From: JACDER01 sp963842575
Lineage (GTDB): Bacteria > Actinomycetota > Thermoleophilia > Gaiellales > Gaiellaceae
Length of the DNA: 64,000 bases
Reading direction: 5' to 3'
Assembly: GCA_963842575.1 (NCBI GenBank)
Contig: CAWJGS010000006.1
Location: 124,001 to 188,000 of the forward strand
Part shown: positions 33,626 to 42,122 of the stretch, piece by piece
How the letters are laid out: each line of letters begins with the position of its first letter
Numbering within the stretch: the first letter of the stretch is position 1
Position numbers and translations under genes: made by a program
The notes under the pieces: generated by a model
Told to the model about the DNA's origin: nothing
Databases searched by the model: none
The model's input: only the letters and a program-made list of their open reading frames with translations

Positions 33626-34392
33626 TGCGGCCCGGCCACGGGCTCGGCCGGCTCCGCCTCGACCTTCACTTCGGCGCCCTCGAGCTCGACGATCCAGAAG
33701 TCCCGCCCGAGCACGGGCACGGCGACGTTGTAGACGGGGACGTCCCCGATCGCTCCCTCGAACGCTCCCGCGTGCGCGTGGCCGTGCAGCACGAGGTCCG
33801 GCCGGTGGCGGATGATCGGCGCTGCCAGGCGGCTGCTCCCCAGGAAGGCCCAGATCACCCTCGGCTCACCCTCGAGCGTGGACGTCGCCGGCGCATAGTG
33901 GAGGAGGACGATGCGCAGCGGGCACGCGGCAACCGCGGCGAGGCCCTCGTCGAGCGCGAGCACCTCGGCAGTCGTCTCGGCGTAGACCTGGCGCAGGAGC
34001 GGCTCGCCGAAGTCGGGCAGCTCCGAATCGGGGAACCCGCCGATGAAGCCCTTGGTGCCGACGATCCCGATGCGCGTTCCCCGGACCTCCCGCACCGTGT
34101 GGCTGCGCTGCAGGACCTCCACCCCGGCCTCCTCGAGCAGCGCGGTCACCTCCCGGCAGCGGTCGGCGTGCCAGTCGTGGTTCCCGAGCACGGCGACCAC
34201 CGGCGTCGCGATCCCGCGGCAGATGTCCGCGAGGATCGCCGCCTGCTCCGGCTCGCCGTACGTGGTCAGGTCGCCCGCGAGCAGGATGAGGTCGGCGTCG
34301 CGCTCGGCCTCCTGGAAGGCGGCGGCGACCGCGTCCCGGTTTTCCTCCGAGCAGTGGATGTCGCCCGCTGCGGCGATGCGGATGGAGCTCAC
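33622..34392 (-). CDS. Calcineurin-like metallophosphoesterase
   Basis: A 256-residue protein with the full set of metal motifs: AAAGDIHCS (DxH), LLAGDLTTYG (GDxx), VLGNHDWHAD (GNHD), a histidine in IVLLHYAP, and LHGHAHAGAFE (GHxH). These bind two metals and hydrolyse phosphomono- or diesters. No secretion signal is present, so it is cytosolic. It is convergent with the kinase (4-bp overlap). The substrate could be a cyclic nucleotide, which would fit the cyclase-rich genome, but the family is too broad to decide. Confidence 0.88.
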   Translation of the reverse strand: MSSIRIAAAGDIHCSEENRDAVAAAFQEAERDADLILLAGDLTTYGEPEQAAILADICRGIATPVVAVLGNHDWHADRCREVTALLEEAGVEVLQRSHTVREVRGTRIGIVGTKGFIGGFPDSELPDFGEPLLRQVYAETTAEVLALDEGLAAVAACPLRIVLLHYAPATSTLEGEPRVIWAFLGSSRLAAPIIRHRPDLVLHGHAHAGAFEGAIGDVPVYNVAVPVLGRDFWIVELEGAEVKVEAEPAEPVAGPH

Positions 34393-34454
34393 CCTGGAGG
34401 TGTTCCACGCGGGAGCCGATTCGCAAACGGCGACCCGGGGTATCCACTCAGCCG

Positions 34455-35030
34455 ATGACCTATCGGCCGACGTTCGGCGAGCTGATCGAGACTCTGAAGA
34501 GAGCCGCAGGCGCGCTGCGCGACGACGGGATCACGTTCGTGCTGGGCGGCGGGATCGCTTCCGCCGCGCAAGGCGGCCCCGAGTCGGACCACGACGTCGA
34601 CCTCCTCCTTCGGCCCCAGGACGCCGACCGCGCCCTTGCCGTCCTCGACGAGGCCGGGTTCCGGCCGGAGAGACCTCCCGAGGGCTGGCTGTACAAGGCG
34701 TGGGACGGCGACGTGTTCGTGGACCTCATCTTCCAGACGGCCGAGGGCGACGTCACCGAGGATCTGTTCGAGCGGGCGACCGACATGGAGGTCTATGCCG
34801 TCCCCATGCTCGTGCTCGCACCCGAGGACCTGCTCGTCTCGAAGCTGCTCGCGCTGGACGAGATGACGCTCGACTACAAGCCGATCCTGGAGATCGCCCG
34901 GGCGCTGCGGGAGCAGGTGGACTGGCCGAGCGTGCGCGAGCGAACGAGCGAGTCGCCGTTTGCGACGGCGTTCTTCACGCTCATCGAGGAGCTCGAGATC
35001 GTCTCAGAAGAAGAACTGGCGCCACGCTGA
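34455..35030 (+). CDS. Nucleotidyltransferase-fold protein
   Basis: A 191-residue protein with a pol-beta type nucleotidyltransferase core: ITFVLGGGIASAAQGGPESDHDVDLLL carries the GG...S and DxD motifs (the text spans them; key residues are the GGG near 31, S near 34 and the DVD near 46-48), with a later acidic strand DVFVDLIF. It resembles nucleotidyltransferases of the AbiEii/aminoglycoside-adenylyl type without a partner antitoxin gene next to it. The 3' end overlaps the convergent M55 peptidase by 27 bp. Confidence 0.75.
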   Translation: MTYRPTFGELIETLKRAAGALRDDGITFVLGGGIASAAQGGPESDHDVDLLLRPQDADRALAVLDEAGFRPERPPEGWLYKAWDGDVFVDLIFQTAEGDVTEDLFERATDMEVYAVPMLVLAPEDLLVSKLLALDEMTLDYKPILEIARALREQVDWPSVRERTSESPFATAFFTLIEELEIVSEEELAPR

Positions 35031-35813
35031 CCACCAGTCGTCGGCGCGGGAGACGACGTTGCGCGCGTCGAGCCGCTCGACGCCCGGCTTGCGCCCGAAG
35101 CGGTCGGCGGCTTCGGTGACCTTGAACTCGACTTTGATTTCCGCGGGACGCCCGGGGACGTACGGCTCGACCGCCTTCAGGTCCTCGAGCGCCTGTTTCG
35201 CTCCCTCCTCGATGAGCTCGCGGGCACGCTGGGCGGGAAGCTGTCGGGCGCTGAAGCTGCTGAGCCCTTTCTTGACGGCGACCGTCGTCAGTCCGTCTCC
35301 GAGCAGTTCCTTCCCCTCGCGGCATACGGCGTCGTCGCCGGTCACGAGCAGGACGGGACATCCCCACTGCCCGCACAGCGCGGCGTTGATCCCCGTTTCG
35401 CCGACCAGCGTCCCGTTGAACCACAGGTTCTGCCACTGCTGGCCCGACACGGTGTGGTTCATCACGCCGTCGGGCGTCCCCGCCATCGCGTGCATGCCGA
35501 CGAAGAGAGCCGCGTCGCAGCCCTCCTCGAGGAAGCCCGTGTACTCCGTCCACATGTCCTGAACGACGAACTCGCAGGCGGGGTCGAGCAGGTCCGGGAT
35601 GAGCGAGTTGAAGCTCCAGGCGCCGCCGGCGCCGTGGCAGTCCATGACGACGATCTCGTTCGCGCCGGCCGCCTTCGCCCCGCGCACGGCGGCGTTGATC
35701 TCCTCCGTGTAGAGCCGCCGGCCCTCGTCGTACATCTTCTCGCCGCCGGTCGTCTGCTCCCATTTGACGATCCCGGAGACGCCCTCCATGTCGCTGATGA
35801 TGTGGACGCGCAT
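35004..35813 (-). CDS. dppA: M55-family D-aminopeptidase (DppA-like)
   Basis: A 269-residue protein matching the size of DppA. IISDMEGVSGIV supplies the N-terminal Asp/Glu zinc ligands, VVMDCHGAGGAW the Asp and His, and LFVGMHAMAGTPDGVMNHTV the further metal and catalytic His residues. ETGINAALCGQWGCPVLLVTGDD is the conserved central region (key elements NAA and GDD). M55 enzymes form a self-compartmentalising decamer that cleaves D-Ala-D-Ala type peptides. No dipeptide-transport genes are nearby, so its use here is unclear. Confidence 0.9.
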   Translation of the reverse strand: MRVHIISDMEGVSGIVKWEQTTGGEKMYDEGRRLYTEEINAAVRGAKAAGANEIVVMDCHGAGGAWSFNSLIPDLLDPACEFVVQDMWTEYTGFLEEGCDAALFVGMHAMAGTPDGVMNHTVSGQQWQNLWFNGTLVGETGINAALCGQWGCPVLLVTGDDAVCREGKELLGDGLTTVAVKKGLSSFSARQLPAQRARELIEEGAKQALEDLKAVEPYVPGRPAEIKVEFKVTEAADRFGRKPGVERLDARNVVSRADDWWSAWRQFFF

Positions 35814-35830
35814 GCTTGTAGCCTCTCAGC

Positions 35831-36589
35831 GTGGAGACCGGTCTGCAAGGAAAGCGCGTTCTGGTCACGGGCGCGTCGGGCGGGATCGGGTCGGCGTGCG
35901 CCCGGGCGTTCGCGGCGGAGGAATGCGAGCTCGTCCTGCACTACCACCACGGGAAGGAGCGCGCGGAGGCGCTCCAGGCCGAGATCGGCGGGGTCGCCCT
36001 CCAGGCCGACCTGACGAGCGAGGAGGATGCGGACCACCTCTTCGTCGAGGCGGGACCGCTGGACGTATGCGCGGCCGTCGCCGGCGTCTGGCCGCGTCCC
36101 GACGAGCCGGTCTGGGAGCTGCCGCTCGAGCGCTGGGAGGAGACGCTGCGCGCGAACCTGACTTCGACGTTCCTGACCGCGCGTGGATTCCTGCGCGGAG
36201 TCGCCGAACGCGGGCACGGCAGCCTTGTCATGGTCGCGTCGACCGCGGGGCTCTTCGGCGAGGCGGGACACGCCGATTACGCGGCGGCCAAGTCCGCCAT
36301 CGCGTACGGGTTGATGCTGAGCCTCAAGAACGAGGTGGTGCGCGTCGCGCCGCGCGCGCGCGTCAACGTCGTCGCGCCCGGCTGGACGTATTCGCCGATG
36401 ACACGCGGCGCGATCGACGACGAGCTCGTCCGGCGAATCACGCGGACGATGCCTCTGCGCAAGGTCGCGCTGGCCGAGGATGTCGCGGCACAAGTCGTCG
36501 TCCTCGCCTCGGACGAGATCTCCGGGCACGTCACCGGCCAGGTCGTCACGGTCGCCGGCGGAATGGAAGGGAGAGTCCTGCATGACTGA
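35831..36589 (+). CDS. SDR-family oxidoreductase
   Basis: A 252-residue classical short-chain dehydrogenase: cofactor loop VLVTGASGGIGSACARAF (TGxxxGxG), NADP-related downstream acidic ADLTS, an AAVAGVWPR segment at the NNAG position, and the catalytic Ser (VMVASTAGLFG) with YAAAKSA (YxxxK). NVVAPGWTYSPMT is the usual C-terminal strand. The start is GTG 35831. It begins a three-gene operon with a bicupin and a CysK-like enzyme; the combined pathway is not recognised. Confidence 0.9.
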   Translation: METGLQGKRVLVTGASGGIGSACARAFAAEECELVLHYHHGKERAEALQAEIGGVALQADLTSEEDADHLFVEAGPLDVCAAVAGVWPRPDEPVWELPLERWEETLRANLTSTFLTARGFLRGVAERGHGSLVMVASTAGLFGEAGHADYAAAKSAIAYGLMLSLKNEVVRVAPRARVNVVAPGWTYSPMTRGAIDDELVRRITRTMPLRKVALAEDVAAQVVVLASDEISGHVTGQVVTVAGGMEGRVLHD

Positions 36590-37512
36590 TTTCATCGCTC
36601 ACTGGGACGACGTCGAAGGACGCCGCAACGAGCTCGGCCATCTCGGCGCGGTCTGGCGCGACCTCGGCCGCGCGGCAGGCACCGTGACCGTCGGTCTCAA
36701 GCGGCTGGAGATCGACCCCGGTAAGTGGTCGACCCCGGCGCACGTCGAGGGCGCGGAGGAGGAGATCGTCTACGTCCTCGGCGGCTCCGGCTTGTCCTGG
36801 CAGGACGGAAAGGTCTACGCGATCGGGCCCGGCGACTGCATCGTCCATCCGCCGAGCAGCTGGGCGCACACGCTCCGCGCCGGCGACGACGGACTCGACG
36901 TCCTCATCTACGGGATGCGCGTCCCGCTGCAGATCGCCGACCTGCCGCGCGGGGACGTTGCCTGGATCTTCCCCACGTGGACTGACGCGGGAACCGGCGA
37001 CCACCCCTGGGCGCGCGAGGTCGCGGCCGGGGAGCCGGAGGTCGGCGAGCCCGAACCGCGCCCCGCGAGCATCGTCAACGTCGACGATGTCGACTGGGAC
37101 GACTGGGCTCCCGGGCCGGAGTACGGGATCACCTCCTGCTGGCTGGCCCGCCCCGCGGGCGCCACGCTGACCGGCTTGAACATCGATCAGATCCATCCGG
37201 GGAAGCTGAACACCGTCCCGCACTGCCATTCCGCGGAAGAGGAGCTGTTCGTCGTTCTCGAAGGTGAAGGCACGTGCCTGCTCGGCGACGAGGAGCATCC
37301 GCTTCGCGCAGGAACACGTCGTCGCGCGGCCCGCTGGGACACGCGTGGCCCACGCCTTCCGCGGAGGCGAGGGCGGGATGCGGCTCCTGGTCTACGGGAC
37401 TCGCGAACCGAACGACATCTGCTACTACCCGCGCTCGAAGAAGGTCTATTTCCGCGGGATCGGGCTCATGACCCGCCTGGAGCAGCTCGACTACATGGAC
37501 GGAGAGCTCTGA
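36582..37512 (+). CDS. Bicupin protein (one frame break)
   Basis: About 310 residues with two cupin domains. The first contains STPAHVEGAEEEIVYVLGGS (metal-type H...E) and IVHPPSSWAHTL, the second NTVPHCHSAEEELFVVLEGE (HxH...E). Near 37305 the frame changes; the continuation VVARPAGTRVAHAFRGGEGG restores the last cupin motif and ends in TGA 37510-37512. Duplicated cupins with HxH motifs often act as dioxygenases, isomerases or sugar-binding proteins. The start overlaps the SDR stop by 8 bp. Confidence 0.82.
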
Positions 37513-38429
37513 ACGGAATCCTCGACCAGATCGGGGACACGCCGCTCGTCCGCCTGCGCCACTGCGTCCCCGCGAACGGAGCGGAGCTCTGGATCAAGCT
37601 CGAGTACGTGAATCCCACCGGGTCGATGAAGGACCGCATGGCGCTCGCGATGATCGAGGGCGCGGAGCGAGACGGGCTCGTCGGCCCGGGCACGACCGTC
37701 GTCGAGTACACGGGCGGCAGCACGGGGCCGTCGCTCGCGCTCGTCTGCGGCGCGAAGGGATACGGATGCAAGATCGTGATCGCCGATTGCTACTCGGAGG
37801 AGCGCCTTCGTTTGATCGAAGCTCTTGGGGCCGAGCTCGTCGTCATCGAGTCGGTTCACGGGCGCCCGAACGTGACGGCCGAAGACATCCGCCGGATGAT
37901 CGCCCGGGCCGAAGAGCTGGCCGCCGAGCCGGGGCACTACGCGACCGACCAGTTCAACAATCCGTACACCGTCGAGGGCATGCGCGACAGCCTCGGCCGG
38001 GAAATATGGGACCAGGCGGGAGGCCGGGTGACGGCCTTCTGCCAGGGGATCGGGACGGCGAGCTCGGTGGTCGGCGTCGCTCGCGCGCTCAAGCCGGAAG
38101 GCGTCTGGATCCAGGCGCTCGAGCCGGCCGGCTCGGCTGCGATCTCGGGCGGAGAGAGCGGGACGTTCGCGATGCAGGGCTGGTCGGGGATGGTTCCGCC
38201 GCACTGGGATCCCGAGTGGGTCGACGGGCTCGACACGATCGAGGATGAGGAGGCGATCGCGATGGCGCGGCGGCTGGCTGCGGAGGAGGGGATCTTCGCC
38301 GGCGTCTCCACCGGGGCGAACGTGGTCGGCTCGCTGCGTCTGGCCGAGCGGCTCGGCGCGGACGCGGTCATCGTCACGCTCGCCGTCGACAGCGGCTTCA
38401 AATACATGAGCGGCGCGCCTTATGCGTGA
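37509..38429 (+). CDS. Cysteine synthase/cystathionine beta-synthase-family PLP enzyme
   Basis: A 306-residue fold-type II PLP enzyme. LDQIGDTPLVRL opens the CysK fold, the PLP lysine is in NPTGSMKDRMAL, the phosphate site is YTGGSTGPSLAL (normally TSGNTG), and GTASSVVGVARALKP gives the glycine loop. The initiation codon appears to be CTG 37509, which overlaps the bicupin's TGA; no ATG/GTG/TTG is available in frame nearby. The modified TGGSTG asparagine loop suggests a substrate other than O-acetylserine. Its linkage to the SDR and bicupin genes indicates a dedicated, unidentified pathway. Confidence 0.85.
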   Translation: MNGILDQIGDTPLVRLRHCVPANGAELWIKLEYVNPTGSMKDRMALAMIEGAERDGLVGPGTTVVEYTGGSTGPSLALVCGAKGYGCKIVIADCYSEERLRLIEALGAELVVIESVHGRPNVTAEDIRRMIARAEELAAEPGHYATDQFNNPYTVEGMRDSLGREIWDQAGGRVTAFCQGIGTASSVVGVARALKPEGVWIQALEPAGSAAISGGESGTFAMQGWSGMVPPHWDPEWVDGLDTIEDEEAIAMARRLAAEEGIFAGVSTGANVVGSLRLAERLGADAVIVTLAVDSGFKYMSGAPYA

Positions 38430-38467
38430 GCGCTCGTCCCATAACGATTCCTGATACGTCGCCAAAA

Positions 38468-38496
38468 CCGGGGTCAGACCCCGGGACATGTCCCGG
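38468..38496. repeat. Two overlapping palindromes in a convergent intergenic region
   Basis: CCGGGGTC-A-GACCCCGG and CCGGGACATGTCCCGG share four bases (38481-38484), so the two hairpins are mutually exclusive. They lie between the stops of the convergent CysK-like and MBL genes and probably serve as a bidirectional terminator. Confidence 0.7.
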
Positions 38497-38528
38497 ACCA
38501 CCTAGATCCGGCCCCGACGTCGTGGGAA

Positions 38529-39269
38529 TCAGATCTCGACGGCGAGGCCTTCGGCGGCGAGCCCTACCGGCCCGCCGAACCCAGAGCGTGCGTGCGCGAG
38601 CGTGTCGTTCGCATCGGTGCCCGGGGCGAGATGCGTGACGAGCAGCCGCTGTGCACCCGCCCGCGCCGCCGTCTCCCCGGCCTGGCGGCCGTTCAGGTGC
38701 ATCGCCATCTCCTGCTCTCCCGGCGAGCCCGCCTCGCATACGAACAGGTCGACATCGCGCGCAAGATCGAGGAGGGCGTCGCACGGCCCGGAGTCGGCCG
38801 AGTAGGCCATCGAGCAGGAGCCGTTCATGATGCGGAAGCCGTAGGTGTCGAGGTCCGGCGTGTGCTCGACGGGGATCGGAAGGATCTTGAGCGGACCGAC
38901 GCGAATCGTCTCTCCCTCCCGAACCTCGCGCGGCTCGAAGGCGGGCTCGTCCTCCACGGCCCAGTTCGCCACGACGCCCATGGCGTCCACCCAGCCGGCC
39001 GGGCCGTAGACAGGGAGCGGGTGCTCGCGCTCGAAGGCGAAGCGAAGCGCATGCAGGCCGAGGACGAGATCGGTCCAGTGGTCGGCGTGCAGGTGGCTGA
39101 TGAGGATCGCGGTCAGCTCGTTCGGTGCGCAGTGCTCGAGCAGCCGCGGGAAGGTGCCCGAGCCGGCGTCGATCCAGACCCGGGTGTCATCCTCCTCGAC
39201 CAGGTAGCCCGAGCAGGCGGATCCGGGGGGCGGGTAGCCGCCACTCGTGCCGAGAACTGTGAGACGCAT
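38529..39269 (-). CDS. MBL-fold metallo-hydrolase (RNase Z-like)
   Basis: A 246-residue metallo-beta-lactamase-fold protein. LTVLGTSGGYPPPGSACSGY and ILISHLHADHWTDL (HxHxDH) are the hallmark strands and metal site; PVEHTPDLDTYGFRI supplies the next His, AYSADSGPCDAL the bridging Asp and LVTHLAPGTDA the last His. This GTSG...HLHADH arrangement is typical of ElaC/RNase Z-like proteins of unknown substrate in actinobacteria; no exosite arm is evident. It is the third gene of the sigma-DUF4349-MBL run, with its ATG adjacent to the preceding TGA. Confidence 0.87.
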   Translation of the reverse strand: MRLTVLGTSGGYPPPGSACSGYLVEEDDTRVWIDAGSGTFPRLLEHCAPNELTAILISHLHADHWTDLVLGLHALRFAFEREHPLPVYGPAGWVDAMGVVANWAVEDEPAFEPREVREGETIRVGPLKILPIPVEHTPDLDTYGFRIMNGSCSMAYSADSGPCDALLDLARDVDLFVCEAGSPGEQEMAMHLNGRQAGETAARAGAQRLLVTHLAPGTDANDTLAHARSGFGGPVGLAAEGLAVEI

Positions 39270-40346
39270 TCATGAAGATTCAAGCAGGCGGCGGTCGGAG
39301 AGGCGACGCCCGCCGCGAATGAGCAGCCACGCGACGAGGCCGACCAGGAGGATCGGGCCGAGGACGATCAGCGCGTAGAGCGCCCAGGAAGCTTCCTTTT
39401 GCAGGATCTTCCCGGCGTCGTGCAGCGCCCGGCCGAGCGGCCCGCGATGCTCGGGCTTGACGACCGCGGCGGCCTCCTTCGTCGTGAGGCCGAGCGAGAC
39501 GGTCGCGAGCGACGCGGTGTGCGCGGTTCGCGCCTTGCTCGTCCGCAGTGCCTCCAGCCGTGCGGCGAGCCGGGCGCGACGCTGCTCGAGCCGGACGCGC
39601 TCCTCGTTCGAGAGGGACGTGTCGGCGAGCCGGTCGTCGATCTTGGCGATCGCCACGCGCGTCGCGCCGATCTGCTTGACCACCCGGTTGAACTGAACCT
39701 GAAGATCGGTGATCTGGATGTTCTGCGCCGCGATCGTCCCGAGGGCGGAGAACTTCGCGATCGCCTGCTGCACGTGCCCGACCGGGATCTTGAAGACCAG
39801 CGCCGAGGCGCCCTCCTTCGCTGCGTTGAAGTTGGCCGAGACGACGTAGCCGCCGAGAGCACGCGCGATCCGCATTGCCTTCTGCGTGGACGGCGACAGC
39901 GCGTCGAGGCCGTCGACGCGGACGGTCAGCGCCGCCTGGTAGTGCTGCAGGCGAGTCAAGTTCGGAGGAAGCGCGCGCAGCGACGGCAACGCCGCTTTCT
40001 CCAGTGAACGACTTCCGAACGGCACGGTGGCCGTGACGCGCGGGGTCGCCGCGTCAAAGACGGGAACCGTGTTCGTCGGCTGAGCCGACCTTCCCCGAGC
40101 CACCTCCTGCTGCGGCGCGCCGGAGTTCGCGATCCCGTGGATGACCGCCCCGCCGACCGCCACCGCGACGACCGCCGGCACGGCCACGAGCGCCAGCCGC
40201 CGCGCGGTGTAGCGCGAGGGCAGCGAGAAGCTGAAGCGCGGCTCGCGCACCGGCCGCTCGCTCAGCGCCAGGACGCGCTCGCGGAGCTGCTCCGGCGCGC
40301 GCGGCTTGGCCAGGCGCAGTTCGTTGGTCAGGTCAACGCTCGACAT
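39270..40346 (-). CDS. DUF4349-domain membrane protein, probable anti-sigma partner
   Basis: A 358-residue protein. A cytosolic N-terminus of about 48 residues (LRLAKPRAPEQLRERVLALS) is followed by a membrane span (LALVAVPAVVAVAVGGAVIHG). The extracytoplasmic DUF4349 region (YQAALTVRVDGLDALSPSTQ, GGYVVSANFNAAKEGASALV) contains a coiled coil (RLADTSLSNEERVRLEQRRA). A second span (YALIVLGPILLVGLVAWLLI) precedes a basic tail. It overlaps the ECF sigma gene by 14 bp, and the short cytosolic domain before the first span fits a membrane-bound anti-sigma factor. That role is inferred from position. Confidence 0.82.
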   Translation of the reverse strand: MSSVDLTNELRLAKPRAPEQLRERVLALSERPVREPRFSFSLPSRYTARRLALVAVPAVVAVAVGGAVIHGIANSGAPQQEVARGRSAQPTNTVPVFDAATPRVTATVPFGSRSLEKAALPSLRALPPNLTRLQHYQAALTVRVDGLDALSPSTQKAMRIARALGGYVVSANFNAAKEGASALVFKIPVGHVQQAIAKFSALGTIAAQNIQITDLQVQFNRVVKQIGATRVAIAKIDDRLADTSLSNEERVRLEQRRARLAARLEALRTSKARTAHTASLATVSLGLTTKEAAAVVKPEHRGPLGRALHDAGKILQKEASWALYALIVLGPILLVGLVAWLLIRGGRRLSDRRLLESS

Positions 40347-40861
40347 CGGTCACCATCTCCTCCAGCTTCTTCAGGGCACGGCTCAGTCGGGTGGAACACG
40401 CGGTGGGGCTGATCCCGAGCAAACCGGCGGCGCTCTCGCCGTCGAGGTCGAGGATCACGCGCAGCGCGATCACCTCGCGCTCGGCGGCGGACAGCGCCAG
40501 CACGGCCTGCTCCAGCTCGGGGGAAAGTCCCGAGACGAACACCTGCTCCTGCCGCTCCGGCGGCGCGATAGACCTCCTCGCGCCGCCGGCGCCGCCGCTC
40601 CGAGCGGAGATGGTCGAGCGCGGTCGAGCGCGCGACCTGGCAGAGCCAGGTCTTGGCCGAGCCGCGGCGGGAGTCGTATCCGCGCCACTTGCGCAGCGCC
40701 TTCTCGAACGTCTCTCCGGTCAGGTCTTCGGCCACGGTCGGGTCTCCGGTCAGGTAGAGGAGGTAGGCGTAGACGTCGTCGAGGTGGGCTTCAGCCGCGG
40801 CGGCGAAGCTCTCGCGCTCCGCCCCCGCAGTCGTGCGGTCGGCCCAGGTCGTTGCGTTCAC
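40333..40861 (-). CDS. ECF-type RNA polymerase sigma factor (one frame break)
   Basis: A sigma-70 family group 4 protein of about 175 residues from GTG 40861. Region 2 reads YAYLLYLTGDPTVAEDLTGETF and KTWLCQVARSTALDHLRSER (promoter -10 recognition). Near 40555 the frame changes; region 4 follows as LSPELEQAVLALSAAEREVI and LLGISPTACSTRLSRALKKL. The break is one base in a GCGCCGCCGG stretch. It is followed by its likely regulator, the DUF4349 protein, with an overlap of 14 bp, so both are translationally coupled. Confidence 0.87.
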
Positions 40862-40910
40862 TCAGCCCTGTATACGCCACCGATGCGTCGGACGTCACAC
40901 AGTTGTGAAC

Positions 40911-41958
40911 TCACGTGCAGTACAGGCTCCACATGAGCCGTCCGGCGGCGTCGAAGAACGCCAGTCCTCGGACTCCTCGCGTGGCCGAATGCACCGTTGG
41001 CGCAGAGCACGACCTGGCGCTCGCCGTCCTCGCTGGACAGTGCAATTGCCGTGTATCCGAGGGAGAAACCGATATGGCCCCAGGCGGGACCGCACGGCGA
41101 TCGCTCGCGTCTCCAGATGGCCGTGATCTCGCCGATGCCGAGGCCGTACCGGTCGGTCTCCGGCCAGTCCGACTCGACGGCCGTGAGCATCTCCGCGCGC
41201 AGATGGTCGGGAAGCAGCTCACCCCCGAGCAGCGCGCGAAGCAGGCGAGCAACCTCGCCCGGCGTCGAGACGACTCCTCCGCCGGCCCAGTAAAACGGGA
41301 GGTCGAGCTCAGTGACGTCCACCGGATCCGGGCCGCTGCCCGGAAGGATCGGGTTGTCCCCGGGGAGGTACCCGTGGGCGCACTGGCCGTGCAGCGGACC
41401 TTCGATCAGGTCGGTCTGGTCAAGACCCAGCGGCGCGAGGATGCGCTGCCGCAGTACCTCCTCCAGCGGCATGCCGGTCACGTCCTCCACGATCAGCCCG
41501 AGCGCGAGGTAGTTGCTGCCGTGGTACTCCCACCCTGCCCCAGGCGCGAAGAGGCGCGGCAGTTCCATGACCTCGGCGAGCTGCTCGCGGTGCCCGAGCT
41601 CGAGGCGGTGTGTCGGGTCGCGGCGGTACGGCTCGAAAAACTCCACGTGATCGAAGGGAGCATCCGGAAGACCGCTCGTGTGGTTGAGCAGCTGGCGGAT
41701 GGTGATTCCCTCCGCGACCGGACCCGCATCGCCGTCGAGCTCGAGCAGCCCTTCCTCGACGAGCTGCAGGACGAGGGGCGCCACGAAGAGCTTCGTGACG
41801 CTCCCGACGCGGAACCGATGCTCGGCCGTCAGGGCCTCGCCCGTCTCCACATTCGCAAGCCCGGCCGCTGCTTCCAGCTTGCCCGCTGGACCGCTCGCGG
41901 CCACGGCGGCTCCCGGCACACCGGTTGCGATGACGGCCTCGAGTTGCTCTTGAACCAA
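40911..41958 (-). CDS. Beta-lactamase-family serine hydrolase (C-terminal frame break)
   Basis: A class C beta-lactamase/penicillin-binding-fold esterase of about 348 residues. The nucleophile motif is VGSVTKLFVA (SxxK), the Tyr motif GSNYLAL region (YHGSNY, YxN equivalent) and the third motif WGHIGFSLG (HxG). Near 40980 the frame shifts; the continuation RGLAFFDAAGRLMWSLYCT ends the protein at 40911. No signal peptide is visible, so a cytosolic esterase or D-peptidase-like role is likely. It is divergent from the SAM riboswitch region of metH/metF. Confidence 0.85.
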
Positions 41959-41989
41959 GGTGCCGACCCTAACCCGCTAGGATCCCTTC

Positions 41990-42108
41990 GGCATCAAGAG
42001 AGGTCGAGAGGGCCCGCGCCCGAGCTCGCCCGCCAACCTGCCTAGTCGCAAGGTGGCAAAGACGATGTGGCCCCCACGGGGCAACGGCTAGCGAGCCGAG
42101 CGCGGGTC
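41990..42108 (+). ncRNA. SAM-I/IV-clan riboswitch
   Basis: ATCAAGAGAGGTCGAG matches the conserved 5' part of SAM-I/IV aptamers, AAGGTGGCAAAGACGATG corresponds to the P3/J3-4 region, and P1 can pair CATC with GATG. Downstream hairpins are GCCCC/GGGGC (42070-42082) and CGGCT/AGCCG (42085-42098). The 3' AGCGCGGGTC end is the SAM-IV hallmark, and GCGCGGG (42100-42106) is exactly complementary to CCCGCGC at 42013-42019, giving the expected pseudoknot. It precedes a methionine-synthesis gene and ends just before the GGGAGGAAG ribosome site, so ligand-controlled translation is likely. Confidence 0.88.
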
Positions 42109-42122
42109 AGGGAGGAAGTTCG

